A stretch of 39,325 nt of DNA from positions 1 through 39,325 of the IMG/VR virus record IMGVR_UViG_3300033153_009329. One strand, given 5' to 3'. Below the pieces are notes generated by a model. The model did not search any database. It saw nothing but the letters and a program-made list of their open reading frames with translations, and had not been told where the DNA came from. Made by a program: the position numbers and the translations under genes. This document shows positions 12,900 through 22,623 of this stretch, in pieces. Positions within the stretch are counted from its first letter, which is position 1, and each line of letters begins with the position of its first letter. This stretch comes from a virus.

Positions 12900-15896
12900 T
12901 TAAGCTGTTAAAATGAGATTATTGTCCTCAGTTGTGATTGGAAATAAATCTTCTTGTGCGATGTAAGAATGCATTTCTGCAGTTTCTTCAGTATATAATA
13001 CACCTCCCCCTTGTTCTAGTTTTAAATATCCTGCATTAGACTCCATTAAAAAAGGTGCATTATTTTGTAAAAGCCAATAAGTAAAGGCCTTAGTGTATAA
13101 ACCAGTTGCTATTGTAGAACTAATTGAATAAGGCCACAGTTTAACTTCACCAATATCAGCATTACATGAGTCATATGGCGGGGCTGAGTCTGGCCTATGA
13201 CCTAGTGTTATATAGTTAACTAAATCAGCATTAGAAGCAGTGCTGTCTTTATATAGTACCTCAATATTATTCAGCCAAAACTTAAAACTACCATCTCGAT
13301 AACGAGTAAAAATAAAGATGTCAAAACTACCTGGAACATAATCAAAATGATAAAAGGCACCATTAAAATACACGCGCATTTGTCCTAGCTGCTCCCAGTG
13401 AGCAACGCTAAAGTGCCATGTACTAGCGTCTAGTCCACCAGCAAAAATAGTGCTGGTTTCGCCAATAGGCTCTATTTTAGCAGCTATTAAACCCGTAAAT
13501 TCATTGGTATTAAAAGGTGCTAATAATTGACCTTCCATTCTACTTTTATCAGTACTGTTAAATCTAGCAATTTCTCGGCCATATGAATTAGTAACTATAA
13601 CAGGACGTTCTATTGCAGTTGGTGCTGTCATTATAGTATTAACACCGCTTTTAGAATGCCAGATATCTAGTTTATCTGTATCAGAAATTTCGAGTGAAAG
13701 AGGGTCATTACTATCTAACCAAAAACTATCGTTTTTTAAAGTTGATAGCCATTTATTAATCCAAGTTTCAAATGTACTTTTAATAACCGAATCTTCTAAG
13801 ACTTTGCTAGTTATAGCTAGCTCTCCTAAATATAAAGTTCCTCCTGTAATACCTTCTGATCCCCTTTTCCCTAATAAAAAGTCTATAAGTAACGCAGACT
13901 GGCTAAAATTAGAAGCTGAAGCACTAAGTTTTCCATTTATAAAGATGTCCACATTAAACCCGTCTTTTTTTACACAAATTATATGCTCATTAGATGAGTG
14001 GTGAGCAGCTGCAAGTTGCGAGTATAATGTGCCATTCCCAGCATATATATAATTATTTACCCCGTGCCATGTTGAAAAATCTAAGAACTTATAAGCTTCT
14101 GGTGTGTTTGATGTAAACGTTGTGCTGTTAGCTGTGGAATCATATATTTTACGAGCTATAAAAATTGTGAACTTTTCTGTATCAAATAGCTGTTTAAACT
14201 TACCTTCTAAATATCTAATAGTTGGCGAGCTTTCAAATTTAAGAGCCTTTAACCCATTTATAGCATTTGAGGATAATAGTACTTGGTTATCTAATACTCC
14301 TTGAAAAGCATCTTGTTTGTGAATAGTTTTGTCCTTTAAGCGGGACACGTAGCCAGGATTATTATATTTTAAAGAATTACTTGATACTAAAGCTAATCTT
14401 TGATTGTCACTGGCTTTAAAATTTATTGAATATTTCTCTGTTTCAGCATCTTTTACATATAGTGGTTTCCACACAGCTATTGGTTGGTCTGCATTATTTC
14501 CATAAATACCTAAATCTTCACAATGATAAATATCTTGTGTTGGCGGAGTCACCTTTATAGAATCTACGTCAGAGGCATCAAACCAAAATGACGTAAAATT
14601 GTTTGTTGAATCAAAAAGATAATTATAGTAAAAATATTTATTAATAAAACTCATTTCTTCTACTGAATAAGCTTTACTAACAAATATCATTGCAGAATAT
14701 TCAATATTAGAATTATAACCAACTAAATAATCTAGCAATATAGCTGTATCTTTAGTTAGTATTTTTTCGCCAATTAAATTACCATTCAAATATCCTCTAG
14801 CAAGACCATTCTCATCATAAGTGAAAGCTAACACTTTATAATCTTTTTCATTATCAGTAATAGAAAATGACTCAGTAGAGACACCGTCACCCACATGCAT
14901 TGTTGTAACACCACCATCCGCATCGTGAGTTATTAAAAATATATATGGGGGAATTGGAACGTCTGCATTGAATATAATTTGTGCACCTGTAGGTGCTGTT
15001 TTAAGAACAAAAAGAATAGTTATGTCTTTTATTTGTGTTGGCTTTAACATTGTACCTTTAAAATACGCGTCTTCAGGAGCTTTTGATGTCTTGATAGAGT
15101 TTATTGCGCCATTTATTTGCTTACGTAAAAGTAATGGTTCATCACCTGCGGTAGCGTGGGGCGAATAACTTAAACCTCCTGGAGCAGTATTATACCAAGT
15201 AGTTACGTCTTCATCCCCTAAAATAAAATAAAGGGTATTTGTATCTTGAGCGTTTAATCGAATGTAATCATTTTGGCTTATATAAGAATAAAACCATTTA
15301 TATACAAGTTGTTCTATGTTTAAAAAACGCTCGCCTGTACTTAATAAAGAGAAGTAGCAATGTATCTCTGTGAAATATCCTTCAAACTTTTTAGCTAATG
15401 ATAAATCTTGACCAGCAAGTGTTAATAAGCCTGTTGTATTAAATGGCACAGATGACAAAGCTGTTAAATCTAGGTCTAAAGATTCTAATAATCCAGTTTG
15501 ATTATATAAACCTACAAAACCAAGTTTTGTTTCTGGGTTAACCCAAAGGTTTATTATTACTTTTTGATTATTATTGTTTCTTGTTAAAGTAAAGGTTCTA
15601 GTGTTGTCAACATCACTAAACGAAATACTTAATTTTCCATCAGTTAAAAATGTAACTTCAAAAGAAGGAGCTGTTAATTCAGTACCACTTAATTTTGCTA
15701 TAAAATAATTATTATCAGCAGGAATTTGAGTTTGTGGTTCGCAGACAATAAGAAGTTCAAATTGCGAAGGTATAGATAAAGCAGTATTTGATGCATCATA
15801 ATGTAATATCCAATTAATATTGTCTGCATCATCATTATCAAAAACGACTCCCGCCGAATTTAAATATTTTCTTTTTTTCTCCTCAAAATTATTCAT
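12900..15896 (-). CDS. Giant adhesin-like tail protein with four lectin-type repeats
   Basis: A 998-residue protein composed of four related beta-sandwich modules of about 200-270 residues, beginning near residues 20, 205, 435 and 720. Each starts with a phrase like NINWILHYDASNT, DYIRLNAQDTN, TSFWFDASDVDS or DSFWLDSNDPLS, followed by an Ile/Trp-rich turn (IYHCEDLG, LDIWHSKSG). Later come strands such as YFNGAFYHFDYVPGSFDIFIF and a closing module strand (IGEVKLWPYSI). This is the pattern of LamG/concanavalin-A-like domains that bind sugars. The chain ends with a short separate tail. It should be a receptor-binding fibre. The four copies have diverged strongly. The start lies three bases after the upstream gene's stop with a weak ribosome site, so coupling is likely. 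Confidence 0.75.
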   Translation of the reverse strand: MNNFEEKKRKYLNSAGVVFDNDDADNINWILHYDASNTALSIPSQFELLIVCEPQTQIPADNNYFIAKLSGTELTAPSFEVTFLTDGKLSISFSDVDNTRTFTLTRNNNNQKVIINLWVNPETKLGFVGLYNQTGLLESLDLDLTALSSVPFNTTGLLTLAGQDLSLAKKFEGYFTEIHCYFSLLSTGERFLNIEQLVYKWFYSYISQNDYIRLNAQDTNTLYFILGDEDVTTWYNTAPGGLSYSPHATAGDEPLLLRKQINGAINSIKTSKAPEDAYFKGTMLKPTQIKDITILFVLKTAPTGAQIIFNADVPIPPYIFLITHDADGGVTTMHVGDGVSTESFSITDNEKDYKVLAFTYDENGLARGYLNGNLIGEKILTKDTAILLDYLVGYNSNIEYSAMIFVSKAYSVEEMSFINKYFYYNYLFDSTNNFTSFWFDASDVDSIKVTPPTQDIYHCEDLGIYGNNADQPIAVWKPLYVKDAETEKYSINFKASDNQRLALVSSNSLKYNNPGYVSRLKDKTIHKQDAFQGVLDNQVLLSSNAINGLKALKFESSPTIRYLEGKFKQLFDTEKFTIFIARKIYDSTANSTTFTSNTPEAYKFLDFSTWHGVNNYIYAGNGTLYSQLAAAHHSSNEHIICVKKDGFNVDIFINGKLSASASNFSQSALLIDFLLGKRGSEGITGGTLYLGELAITSKVLEDSVIKSTFETWINKWLSTLKNDSFWLDSNDPLSLEISDTDKLDIWHSKSGVNTIMTAPTAIERPVIVTNSYGREIARFNSTDKSRMEGQLLAPFNTNEFTGLIAAKIEPIGETSTIFAGGLDASTWHFSVAHWEQLGQMRVYFNGAFYHFDYVPGSFDIFIFTRYRDGSFKFWLNNIEVLYKDSTASNADLVNYITLGHRPDSAPPYDSCNADIGEVKLWPYSISSTIATGLYTKAFTYWLLQNNAPFLMESNAGYLKLEQGGGVLYTEETAEMHSYIAQEDLFPITTEDNNLILTA

Positions 15897-15898
15897 AA

Positions 15899-16252
15899 TT
15901 AACTAACCGTTATATCTCCATCTGCATACCACAATATCATATCAGAGGTACTGTCAACAAGGCCTAATGCTGAGGTAAAATTATAAAATGATAATATCCT
16001 TTTTGCCGCTCTAACAAATAAAAACTTTCCCGCTGGCCAATCTATTATTGGAATGATACTTCCATCAATTATTTCTATTATTAAATTACCCGCAGTATGT
16101 GGCAGATAAAATGCCGTTGCGTGAAAGATTTTATTTTTATCTATTGCTGTTTCTTGAGTGAAGTTTTTATCTAAAACAACAATATCTCCTTGGGTGATAT
16201 GAAATGATGGTAATGTAGCTGGTTGTGATGAGTTTATCGCATATCCACTCAT
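15899..16252 (-). CDS. Small virion-associated protein between fibre genes
   Basis: A 117-residue beta-rich protein starting MSGYAINSSQPATLPSFHIT, with hydrophobic strands (GNLIIEIIDGSIIPIIDWPA) and ending DMILWYADGDITVS. Its ribosome site GAGGAGAGAAAATA is strong. Placement between the collar fibre and the large adhesin suggests an adaptor or a fibre chaperone. No family recognised. Confidence 0.5.
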   Translation of the reverse strand: MSGYAINSSQPATLPSFHITQGDIVVLDKNFTQETAIDKNKIFHATAFYLPHTAGNLIIEIIDGSIIPIIDWPAGKFLFVRAAKRILSFYNFTSALGLVDSTSDMILWYADGDITVS

Positions 16253-16264
16253 TATTTTCTCTCC

Positions 16265-18541
16265 TCAAAATTTAATAGTTTCTAAGACATAAATATTAAT
16301 AGCTCTTGTTTCTTTTCCGCCATAAGGTAATGATGTTAATTTGTGCGCGTCTTCATATTGGATTGCTCCAGGAATTGCTGCTTGTAGAGGTGACCCTGAT
16401 GGTGAATCAACAGTAACATTATCATGGGTATGAGTTTCTACACCACCATTTTGAACTGTTCCAATAAAATCTCCTGTTGTCCCGTCTCCCCTATCTCCTC
16501 TATCTTTTCTCTTGTCTGCATCAGGGTCTCTTCCTATGCCCCCATCTTTTGCTCTAAAAAAATAACCTCTCGGGTCTGGCAATTTAAAAAGGGCAGAGTT
16601 TAAAGCTTCAGCTAATTTAGTTGCTTTTTCTTCTGCTGTATCAGTTGAAGCAAGTTTTAATTTTATTCTATCTTTTCCACCAGGGACAGGGTCATTTTCT
16701 ATGCCATCCAAAATAATATCAACGTAAAAATTGTGCTCAACTGAATTTATTTCAAAATATTGCCCAGCTTCTTGAGCTGTTGCTGTAGGTGTTATTTCTG
16801 TTACTTCTACTCCAGTAGAACCTTGTTGGATTACTGTTATTGTCCATCCTGTATTAATATCTACAGCATCGCTAACACTACCTTTTTTCTCATTTTGAGC
16901 TGTAACTTTATCACCTACAACAATAGCACTTATAGCATCATCTATCGAAACATCATCGACTTCTCCCCTTATATTTGTTGCAAATTGAACAGCTACTTGT
17001 GCAGCAGTAAATCCTGTTAATGTATTAACTCCAAAAATGATAGCACCAGGAACAACAGGAGGAGTCCCACTACCATTTTTTTTCACAAACGGAGCATAAA
17101 GTTTCCCTTTTGTGTGAAAAGTAAAATATGTGCCTTCGGTTAGATCATCAAAAGGCACGCAGGTAATTTTTGTTATTTCTGGAAGAGTTGGCGTTCCTTG
17201 TTGGGTTACAACTATTGTAAATGTAGTATTATGATCAACAGCATCATCTACATCACCTTTTTTTAAATTTTCAATAGTGAAATAATCTCCAATAGCAGTT
17301 GCATTAACCGAATCATTGCTTGGTCCATAATCCATTCCTAGTTTATTATATAAATCTGGATATTTTGAACGTACTAATAAATTACCGTTAGCTTCAAGTT
17401 CGTTGGGATCTAAATTTCCATGCCATTTAGAAGAACGATTGCCGATGCCTGGGCGAATCCATTTTATATTTCCATTCCCATCAGAACCCATATAAGTACC
17501 ATAAACATTAATATCCTCTAATTCATCATTTGAATCTCTCTTTAATGGGAGCTCAAAAGTTTTTGAAATAGTTGCCTGTTCTTCATATGTTAAATATTCA
17601 TAATCAACCAATTGATTTCCTTGGGTTAGAGCAAAATTAGTTAATTCGATATTACATGTTGCATTTAAAGGCATATCTATAGCTATAATCGACCTATCAT
17701 TTGCCGTTCCCAAAGATTTACCCGTAGTAAGAGGAACAACAAATGGTTTATGAAAAACTTTAGAGCTTGTTGATTCTAAATTAAAAATATCTATTACTGT
17801 TGGAACGTCGGTACTTCCTCCATCTCCAAAATCTTGAATCCATTTAGCTTCAACTGTAGAATTAGTAGAACTTTCACCTGCAAATTGAAAAGTTAGAGAT
17901 TGCCCTTCAAATGAAATTACATCTTTAAAGGAAATAAGCAACCGCTTGATCGTTTCTCCAGAACCTGCTGCTGTACATACGTAATTAAAAGAATATCGAG
18001 GATTAAATTCTGGGTTTTGACTTCCTAACGGATATTCAACAAATTCTATTGTATCAGTTGCAGTTTTATTGTTTTTTGAAAATGACCAACCAGAATCTGC
18101 TATTTGTTCTTCAGAATCTGTTAAGTGATGTATTTTTTTCTCAGGAAAAAGACGGAATTGCCCATTTGGTATATGATTGCGCGCATCTTCTTTAGTTGGC
18201 GTTACTCCTCCCGAAAGAAAAGTTGGGTATACGTCAATTTCAGAAACAATAGTTCCACAACAATCCTCTACAATCATTTTCCACAAATCAGTAGGATTGT
18301 CTGGGTCTACATCTAAATAAATAGTTTTTGGTCCAACACTATCAATAGAAGGACGTCCAGCAGCATCTAGTTCTATAGGATTTGGAAAAGGAATTGAAAA
18401 TTTATTGTCTGCATAAACTGCTTTATCAACATCAGGATTTAAACTGCTTTTAGTATATACTTTCCCATTAGGTACATGTTTACCATTAACATCTACAGGC
18501 TGCCAGATATAGTAATAACCTATCATTGCAGTTTTAGCCAT
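16265..18541 (-). CDS. Tail fibre with collar domain, 758 residues
   Basis: The ATG at 18541 (MAKTAMIGYYYIWQPVDVNG) has a GGAGACAATA ribosome site and is preferred over one 11 codons upstream inside the previous gene. The first 80 residues (VPNGKVYTKSSLNPDVDKAV then NPIELDAAGRPSID) resemble the N-terminal domain of many phage fibres and spikes that binds the tail. Two repeats in the centre share KKGDVDDAVDHNTTFTIVV and KKGSVSDAVDINTGWTITV. The C-terminus has collar features: DPRGYFFRAKDGGIGRDPDA, the His-rich THTHD, and GGKETRAINIYVLETIKF at the end. It overlaps the ejection-protein gene by eight bases. It is likely the main adaptor fibre on which the smaller fibres sit. Confidence 0.8.
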   Translation of the reverse strand: MAKTAMIGYYYIWQPVDVNGKHVPNGKVYTKSSLNPDVDKAVYADNKFSIPFPNPIELDAAGRPSIDSVGPKTIYLDVDPDNPTDLWKMIVEDCCGTIVSEIDVYPTFLSGGVTPTKEDARNHIPNGQFRLFPEKKIHHLTDSEEQIADSGWSFSKNNKTATDTIEFVEYPLGSQNPEFNPRYSFNYVCTAAGSGETIKRLLISFKDVISFEGQSLTFQFAGESSTNSTVEAKWIQDFGDGGSTDVPTVIDIFNLESTSSKVFHKPFVVPLTTGKSLGTANDRSIIAIDMPLNATCNIELTNFALTQGNQLVDYEYLTYEEQATISKTFELPLKRDSNDELEDINVYGTYMGSDGNGNIKWIRPGIGNRSSKWHGNLDPNELEANGNLLVRSKYPDLYNKLGMDYGPSNDSVNATAIGDYFTIENLKKGDVDDAVDHNTTFTIVVTQQGTPTLPEITKITCVPFDDLTEGTYFTFHTKGKLYAPFVKKNGSGTPPVVPGAIIFGVNTLTGFTAAQVAVQFATNIRGEVDDVSIDDAISAIVVGDKVTAQNEKKGSVSDAVDINTGWTITVIQQGSTGVEVTEITPTATAQEAGQYFEINSVEHNFYVDIILDGIENDPVPGGKDRIKLKLASTDTAEEKATKLAEALNSALFKLPDPRGYFFRAKDGGIGRDPDADKRKDRGDRGDGTTGDFIGTVQNGGVETHTHDNVTVDSPSGSPLQAAIPGAIQYEDAHKLTSLPYGGKETRAINIYVLETIKF

Positions 18542-20570
18542 TATTGTCTCCAAATGTTTGCAATAAGCCCGCATAAGCCGAGGGCGGTAAATATTTTAAT
18601 AATCTAGCCGCAGACTTTTCAGATAGCATTGGGAGAATATTTTTCTTTTGTCCAGTTATAATATATTTGGAAAGCCCCTTATCTTCCATGTGTTCCAAAA
18701 TTGGTTTTAAAGCTCTTTTTGAAACCTCTCCCAGCAGACCTCCAGCTAATGCACCCGCACGCCCATGAGCCGCACCCAGAGAAGCACCTCCTAAGGATGG
18801 GACAATTCCTTTTGTTAATGCTTCTTTTATTGCGTTTGCATGAGGCTTATATTTAATATGCAAATCAGTAATTCGTCTAAAAATACCTCTTTCCTCGTCA
18901 TCAAACAAATTACTGTTTTGTACTTCTTTCGAAAGTCTATTAAATATATCTTTTGCTTTTAAAATATCTGAAAAATCTGGTCGCTGTGATTCACCAACTT
19001 TTATTGCTTTACCAAATAGTTTTCTTTTCAAAATCATATCTGGGTCTATATGCTTGGCAGCTTCTCCTTTTGCCATGATTCTTCTAAAATGATTTATAGT
19101 TTTTAATCCAATTTTTGAATTAGATGGGTTGCTTAAATCAAAGTAATCTAAAAGCCTTTCTGTATCTGGCGGCATATCGCTATACTCAGAATATTTGGAC
19201 ATTATGCTAGGTCTGCCAGATGGTGCTTTATGAAATAAATCTTCCATCTCGCCCCAGCGTTCGTTTAGCTGTTTTAAAGTTTTATGGTGCACATCTAGTT
19301 CAGGATGAATTTTAACGTTGTGCTCTAATAAGTCATCAGTGCTTTTTTTAGCATCAAGCAAGGCCTTATATACCCTATCTCCAGAAGGCACGCCAGAATC
19401 GTGGTGATATGCCGTTAATTCATTTATAGCTCTACGATTATCGATATGGTCAGACATCGTTATAGGCTTACTATATTTGGCTTTCATTTTTGGTTCTTTG
19501 GCCATAGCTCGCGCATCTTTCAAACTTTTTGCAATAATAATATTAGGCTCTTCTCCTACTTGTCTGCCTGTTTTTTCAAGATTTAAAAACTTAAGTGCTT
19601 TTCCAGAAATTAAATCAGAAGAGGGTATTTTACTTTCTTTAATTCTATCAATTGCATCGCCAAGTGTTTTTTCATGGCCTTTGCTCTCTAATGGAATCTG
19701 ATATTCTTCATTTTTTAAAGTTTCTGATAATTTCCCATATCCACTATGTAACGCGTTTTTTGTTCTTGTATAATTATCTATCATCGCTTTAGCAGCCTCA
19801 TCTAAATCATGACCACCGAGATTTTTTTGCATGAAAGAACCAACTTTTGAAAGAGTGCTGGCTGCAAGGTGAGCTCCTGGCGCACCTATTGCTTTATATC
19901 CCTTTCCAATTCCATGCGGAATAAGAGCTGCGCCCATACCAGCCGCAGCTCCAGGCACTCCACCAGTTGCCCCACCATATATTCCACCAGCAGTTACAGC
20001 CCTTCTAAGAGGAGTTTTAAGTAATCCTCTACTTATTAGTGTTCCTCCTTTTGATGCTTCTAAGCCTTTCTGTAGCGTTCCTAGACCGCCTTCCGTTGCT
20101 ACCCATGGAATAACCTCTCCAGCAAAGCGGCCTGCTTGTGCTGATGTCGCTTCTGGGTATTCTGGTGCGCCAAATTTTTGTGATAACTCTTCAGGCGCAC
20201 CCAGTCCTTGGTAATATTTCCCAATTCCTGGGACGTGCGACATAATATTTGATGGGAGATTGTATAAGCCAGCAGTCCCGTGATAAAGGCCTGCCGCTGC
20301 TCCACGTAGAACATTTTCAGAGGTCTCTACAGCTCCATAAGGTTTTCCCGCGGCATGTGTTTCTTCTTTTTCTAACTGCGTTTTTATCTGACTTCGAACG
20401 TCTTTAGGTATTTTTTCAGCATCAAAAGTTATATTAGATTCTTCAACTCCAGAATCTAAATCTTTTTTCATCTGCGCAACTTTTTCTTTTGGCAGATGTT
20501 GTTTTAATAGGTTACTCCATTTCTTGCGATCTGTTTGCGGCATATCCGCTAATGATATTATTTTAGCCAT
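18534..20570 (-). CDS. DNA ejection/internal virion protein, gp16-like by position
   Basis: A 678-residue protein; P22 gp16, at this place in the order, has 609. The N-terminal part is polar and helical. Residues about 150-240 are Gly/Ala-rich and hydrophobic (AGGIYGGATGGVPGAAAGMG), fit for membrane insertion, and a second Gly/Ala stretch (GGASLGAAHGRAGALAGGLL) occurs near residue 610. The rest is long charged helix. Such proteins are packed in the head and are injected with the DNA to cross the envelope. It is the third of three consecutive ejection genes and starts right at the stop of the second. The call rests on composition and synteny; direct similarity to gp16 was not testable. Confidence 0.65.
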   Translation of the reverse strand: MAKIISLADMPQTDRKKWSNLLKQHLPKEKVAQMKKDLDSGVEESNITFDAEKIPKDVRSQIKTQLEKEETHAAGKPYGAVETSENVLRGAAAGLYHGTAGLYNLPSNIMSHVPGIGKYYQGLGAPEELSQKFGAPEYPEATSAQAGRFAGEVIPWVATEGGLGTLQKGLEASKGGTLISRGLLKTPLRRAVTAGGIYGGATGGVPGAAAGMGAALIPHGIGKGYKAIGAPGAHLAASTLSKVGSFMQKNLGGHDLDEAAKAMIDNYTRTKNALHSGYGKLSETLKNEEYQIPLESKGHEKTLGDAIDRIKESKIPSSDLISGKALKFLNLEKTGRQVGEEPNIIIAKSLKDARAMAKEPKMKAKYSKPITMSDHIDNRRAINELTAYHHDSGVPSGDRVYKALLDAKKSTDDLLEHNVKIHPELDVHHKTLKQLNERWGEMEDLFHKAPSGRPSIMSKYSEYSDMPPDTERLLDYFDLSNPSNSKIGLKTINHFRRIMAKGEAAKHIDPDMILKRKLFGKAIKVGESQRPDFSDILKAKDIFNRLSKEVQNSNLFDDEERGIFRRITDLHIKYKPHANAIKEALTKGIVPSLGGASLGAAHGRAGALAGGLLGEVSKRALKPILEHMEDKGLSKYIITGQKKNILPMLSEKSAARLLKYLPPSAYAGLLQTFGDNNG

Positions 20571-21941
20571 TTAAAAATCCCATTTCTCTTTAGATGATTT
20601 AACAGCCCTACTAGTTGGTGCTGCTGCTGCTCCTGGAGTAGGAGCAGAAGTTCCCCCTGCTATCGGTACATAAGGTATAAATTTCTCTGCCTCACCTCTC
20701 CCTATTACTCCTAAAGAAACATTTAGACCCCTATTTAAAGTGTTTAAATATTCTCCATATAGGTTAACTGTCTCTACAAATTGAGAATAGGTCATATTAT
20801 AGAAATCACTTGCACCACTAAGACGTAAAGCATCTTTTGTTGATTGGTCTGTATGCGGATCCATCATTAAATTAGTAACATCTTTTGCAATAAGAGGTAA
20901 TTGTTTTTCAACGAAAAACCTAGCCTTAATATAATTAGGGTCTTTTGTTGTTACCCCACTCATCCCTAATATTTTATCTTTCATCATTTTTATGCTCCCA
21001 CCAACACCCATGAAACCTTTTACTGCTGAAAGATTTGCTTTTGCATCATTTAATCCTGTTACAGCAACTACTCCTCTAACTCTTGCATTTGCTATTGCAG
21101 CAGTAGTGCTCAATTTTTCGTTATAAGAACGCAAAGTATCTTTTTCCGCATCAGTCAGTTCTGTATATGCTGAAGAATCCCCACTAGGTGGTTGAGCTCC
21201 AGGTTGAACAGCAGTAGGAGGAGCTGTTTGTGGAATTTGCGGTGTAGTTAGTTGAGGCTGGCCTGTTGGCGGGACTCCTCCAGTTAAATTTTGTTGTTGG
21301 CCAACAAATGCATTAGGAGAGGATGCAATCCCTTGTAAATTTTGCGGGTTTATTCCTCCTGATAAATTTCCCATAAGTGATTGAACTGCATTGGAAACAT
21401 TTTGATGTTGTTGTGGCTGTAATGCATTTGACGGAGGCAAACCATTGCCTGAACTTGTAGGAGCAGACTGTAACAAATTTGGCACTCTACCCGCCTTGAC
21501 AAGGGCTATATTTTTCCATGCTGTTGGCATTCTTGACACTGCTTTTACTAGCTCGCTTTGATAAACGTTCCAATATTGATTAGTTCTATTATCATTAGTT
21601 CCCCATTTATTTTTTGCTTGAAGATATTTTCCATATGCTCCAGCAGCACCACCCCCTGTTGACGCTAAACTAGGATCATTTAATTGAGCCATTATTTGCT
21701 GTGCACGAGCCATTTTTGACTCAGCACCAGCTTTAGCGGTAAGTCCTTCGTAAGGTGTTTTGGCTTGTAAATTTGCAGCTTGAGCTTTAGTAAGTCCAGT
21801 TTGAGCTTTTATTAAAGGCTCTTTAGCTTTCATTTGCTTGAATTTAGCAAGCATTGACAGGGCACTTAAAGTATCACTAAACGGATTTACAGGTGTCGGA
21901 TACGGCCGTACTGGTAAAGAAACTTGTGGCATTACAGCCAT
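20571..21941 (-). CDS. DNA ejection protein, gp20-like by position
   Basis: A 456-residue protein (P22 gp20: 471). It starts MAVMPQVSLPVRPYPTPVNP. An alanine/glutamine-rich helix follows (KAQTGLTKAQAANLQAKTPY), then a long Pro/Gln/Gly-rich linker around residues 160-255 (QPQLTTPQIPQTAPPTAVQP) and a helical C-terminal half. The order of helix, flexible linker, helix and its place between the gp7-like and gp16-like genes suggest a pilot protein that leaves the head with the DNA. Ribosome site AAAGGGGGTTAAA. No enzymatic motif seen. Confidence 0.65.
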   Translation of the reverse strand: MAVMPQVSLPVRPYPTPVNPFSDTLSALSMLAKFKQMKAKEPLIKAQTGLTKAQAANLQAKTPYEGLTAKAGAESKMARAQQIMAQLNDPSLASTGGGAAGAYGKYLQAKNKWGTNDNRTNQYWNVYQSELVKAVSRMPTAWKNIALVKAGRVPNLLQSAPTSSGNGLPPSNALQPQQHQNVSNAVQSLMGNLSGGINPQNLQGIASSPNAFVGQQQNLTGGVPPTGQPQLTTPQIPQTAPPTAVQPGAQPPSGDSSAYTELTDAEKDTLRSYNEKLSTTAAIANARVRGVVAVTGLNDAKANLSAVKGFMGVGGSIKMMKDKILGMSGVTTKDPNYIKARFFVEKQLPLIAKDVTNLMMDPHTDQSTKDALRLSGASDFYNMTYSQFVETVNLYGEYLNTLNRGLNVSLGVIGRGEAEKFIPYVPIAGGTSAPTPGAAAAPTSRAVKSSKEKWDF

Positions 21942-21952
21942 TTTAACCCCCT

Positions 21953-22600
21953 TTATGCCATTGCTACCATCATAGCGATCATCATTGCAGATTCAGCCAT
22001 TTGCTGCTCGTTTGCGTCACTAGCTGCATCACCAGCCGCATCTGATGCAGATTGCTGGCCTTGCATTCTCGCTATATTAGAACCTATGCCCATGTAACTT
22101 TGAGCTATATCTTTAGACGCCCCCATTCCAATTTGACCCAGCGCACCTTCTCCAGCCATCCCTTTTTGAAATGTACCCGCTTGTTGCTGATAATATTTAC
22201 TTGCATCTGCTTGTGTTAGGGTTTGAGCATATTTTTGCTGTTCGCGAGCTAATGCTCCTCCTCCTGACATTCCCATTGCGGAAGCTTGATTAGTGGACAT
22301 TTTTAGGCCTTCTTGTTCGGCCATTTTGGCCTCGGGGGACATCGAATAACCCTGCATCATTTGTTGCCGAAATGCTTGCGGGTCCATCATTAAATTAGAG
22401 CCAGCTTGATATTTATCAAGAGACCCGAGGCCATATTTTTCGTATGGTTGCATCTCCCCAATTGCTTTACCCCCATACCATTTAATATTTTCCTCGGGTG
22501 AAAGAACAGTGTTACCAAACATCTGATTATATTGTGCTATAGTCATTTGACTAGGATCTGTTGGCCCCGAACCTGATGCACCTGCACCTCGTTGAAACAT
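21953..22600 (-). CDS. DNA ejection protein, gp7-like
   Basis: A 215-residue protein (P22 gp7: 229) very rich in Met, Gln, Gly and Ala. Typical stretches are GLKMSTNQASAMGMSGGGAL followed by AREQQKYAQ, which resembles the 'n-a-l-a-r-s-g-m-x-x-s-G-g-x-l-r' pattern in this class, and a hydrophobic end MAESAMMIAMMVAMA. The ribosome site TTGGGGAGCGAAAT is strong. P22 gp7 is cut at its N-terminus when built into the head; whether that occurs here is unknown. It heads the three-gene ejection block. Confidence 0.7.
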   Translation of the reverse strand: MFQRGAGASGSGPTDPSQMTIAQYNQMFGNTVLSPEENIKWYGGKAIGEMQPYEKYGLGSLDKYQAGSNLMMDPQAFRQQMMQGYSMSPEAKMAEQEGLKMSTNQASAMGMSGGGALAREQQKYAQTLTQADASKYYQQQAGTFQKGMAGEGALGQIGMGASKDIAQSYMGIGSNIARMQGQQSASDAAGDAASDANEQQMAESAMMIAMMVAMA

Positions 22601-22623
22601 ATTTCGCTCCCCAACTAAATATA

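Noticed and set aside
16760-17020. Cys/Tyr-rich plus-strand frame within the collar fibre gene
   Set aside because: Antisense of a clear fibre gene; the Tyr/Cys/Ser composition is a reading-frame artefact of its codons.
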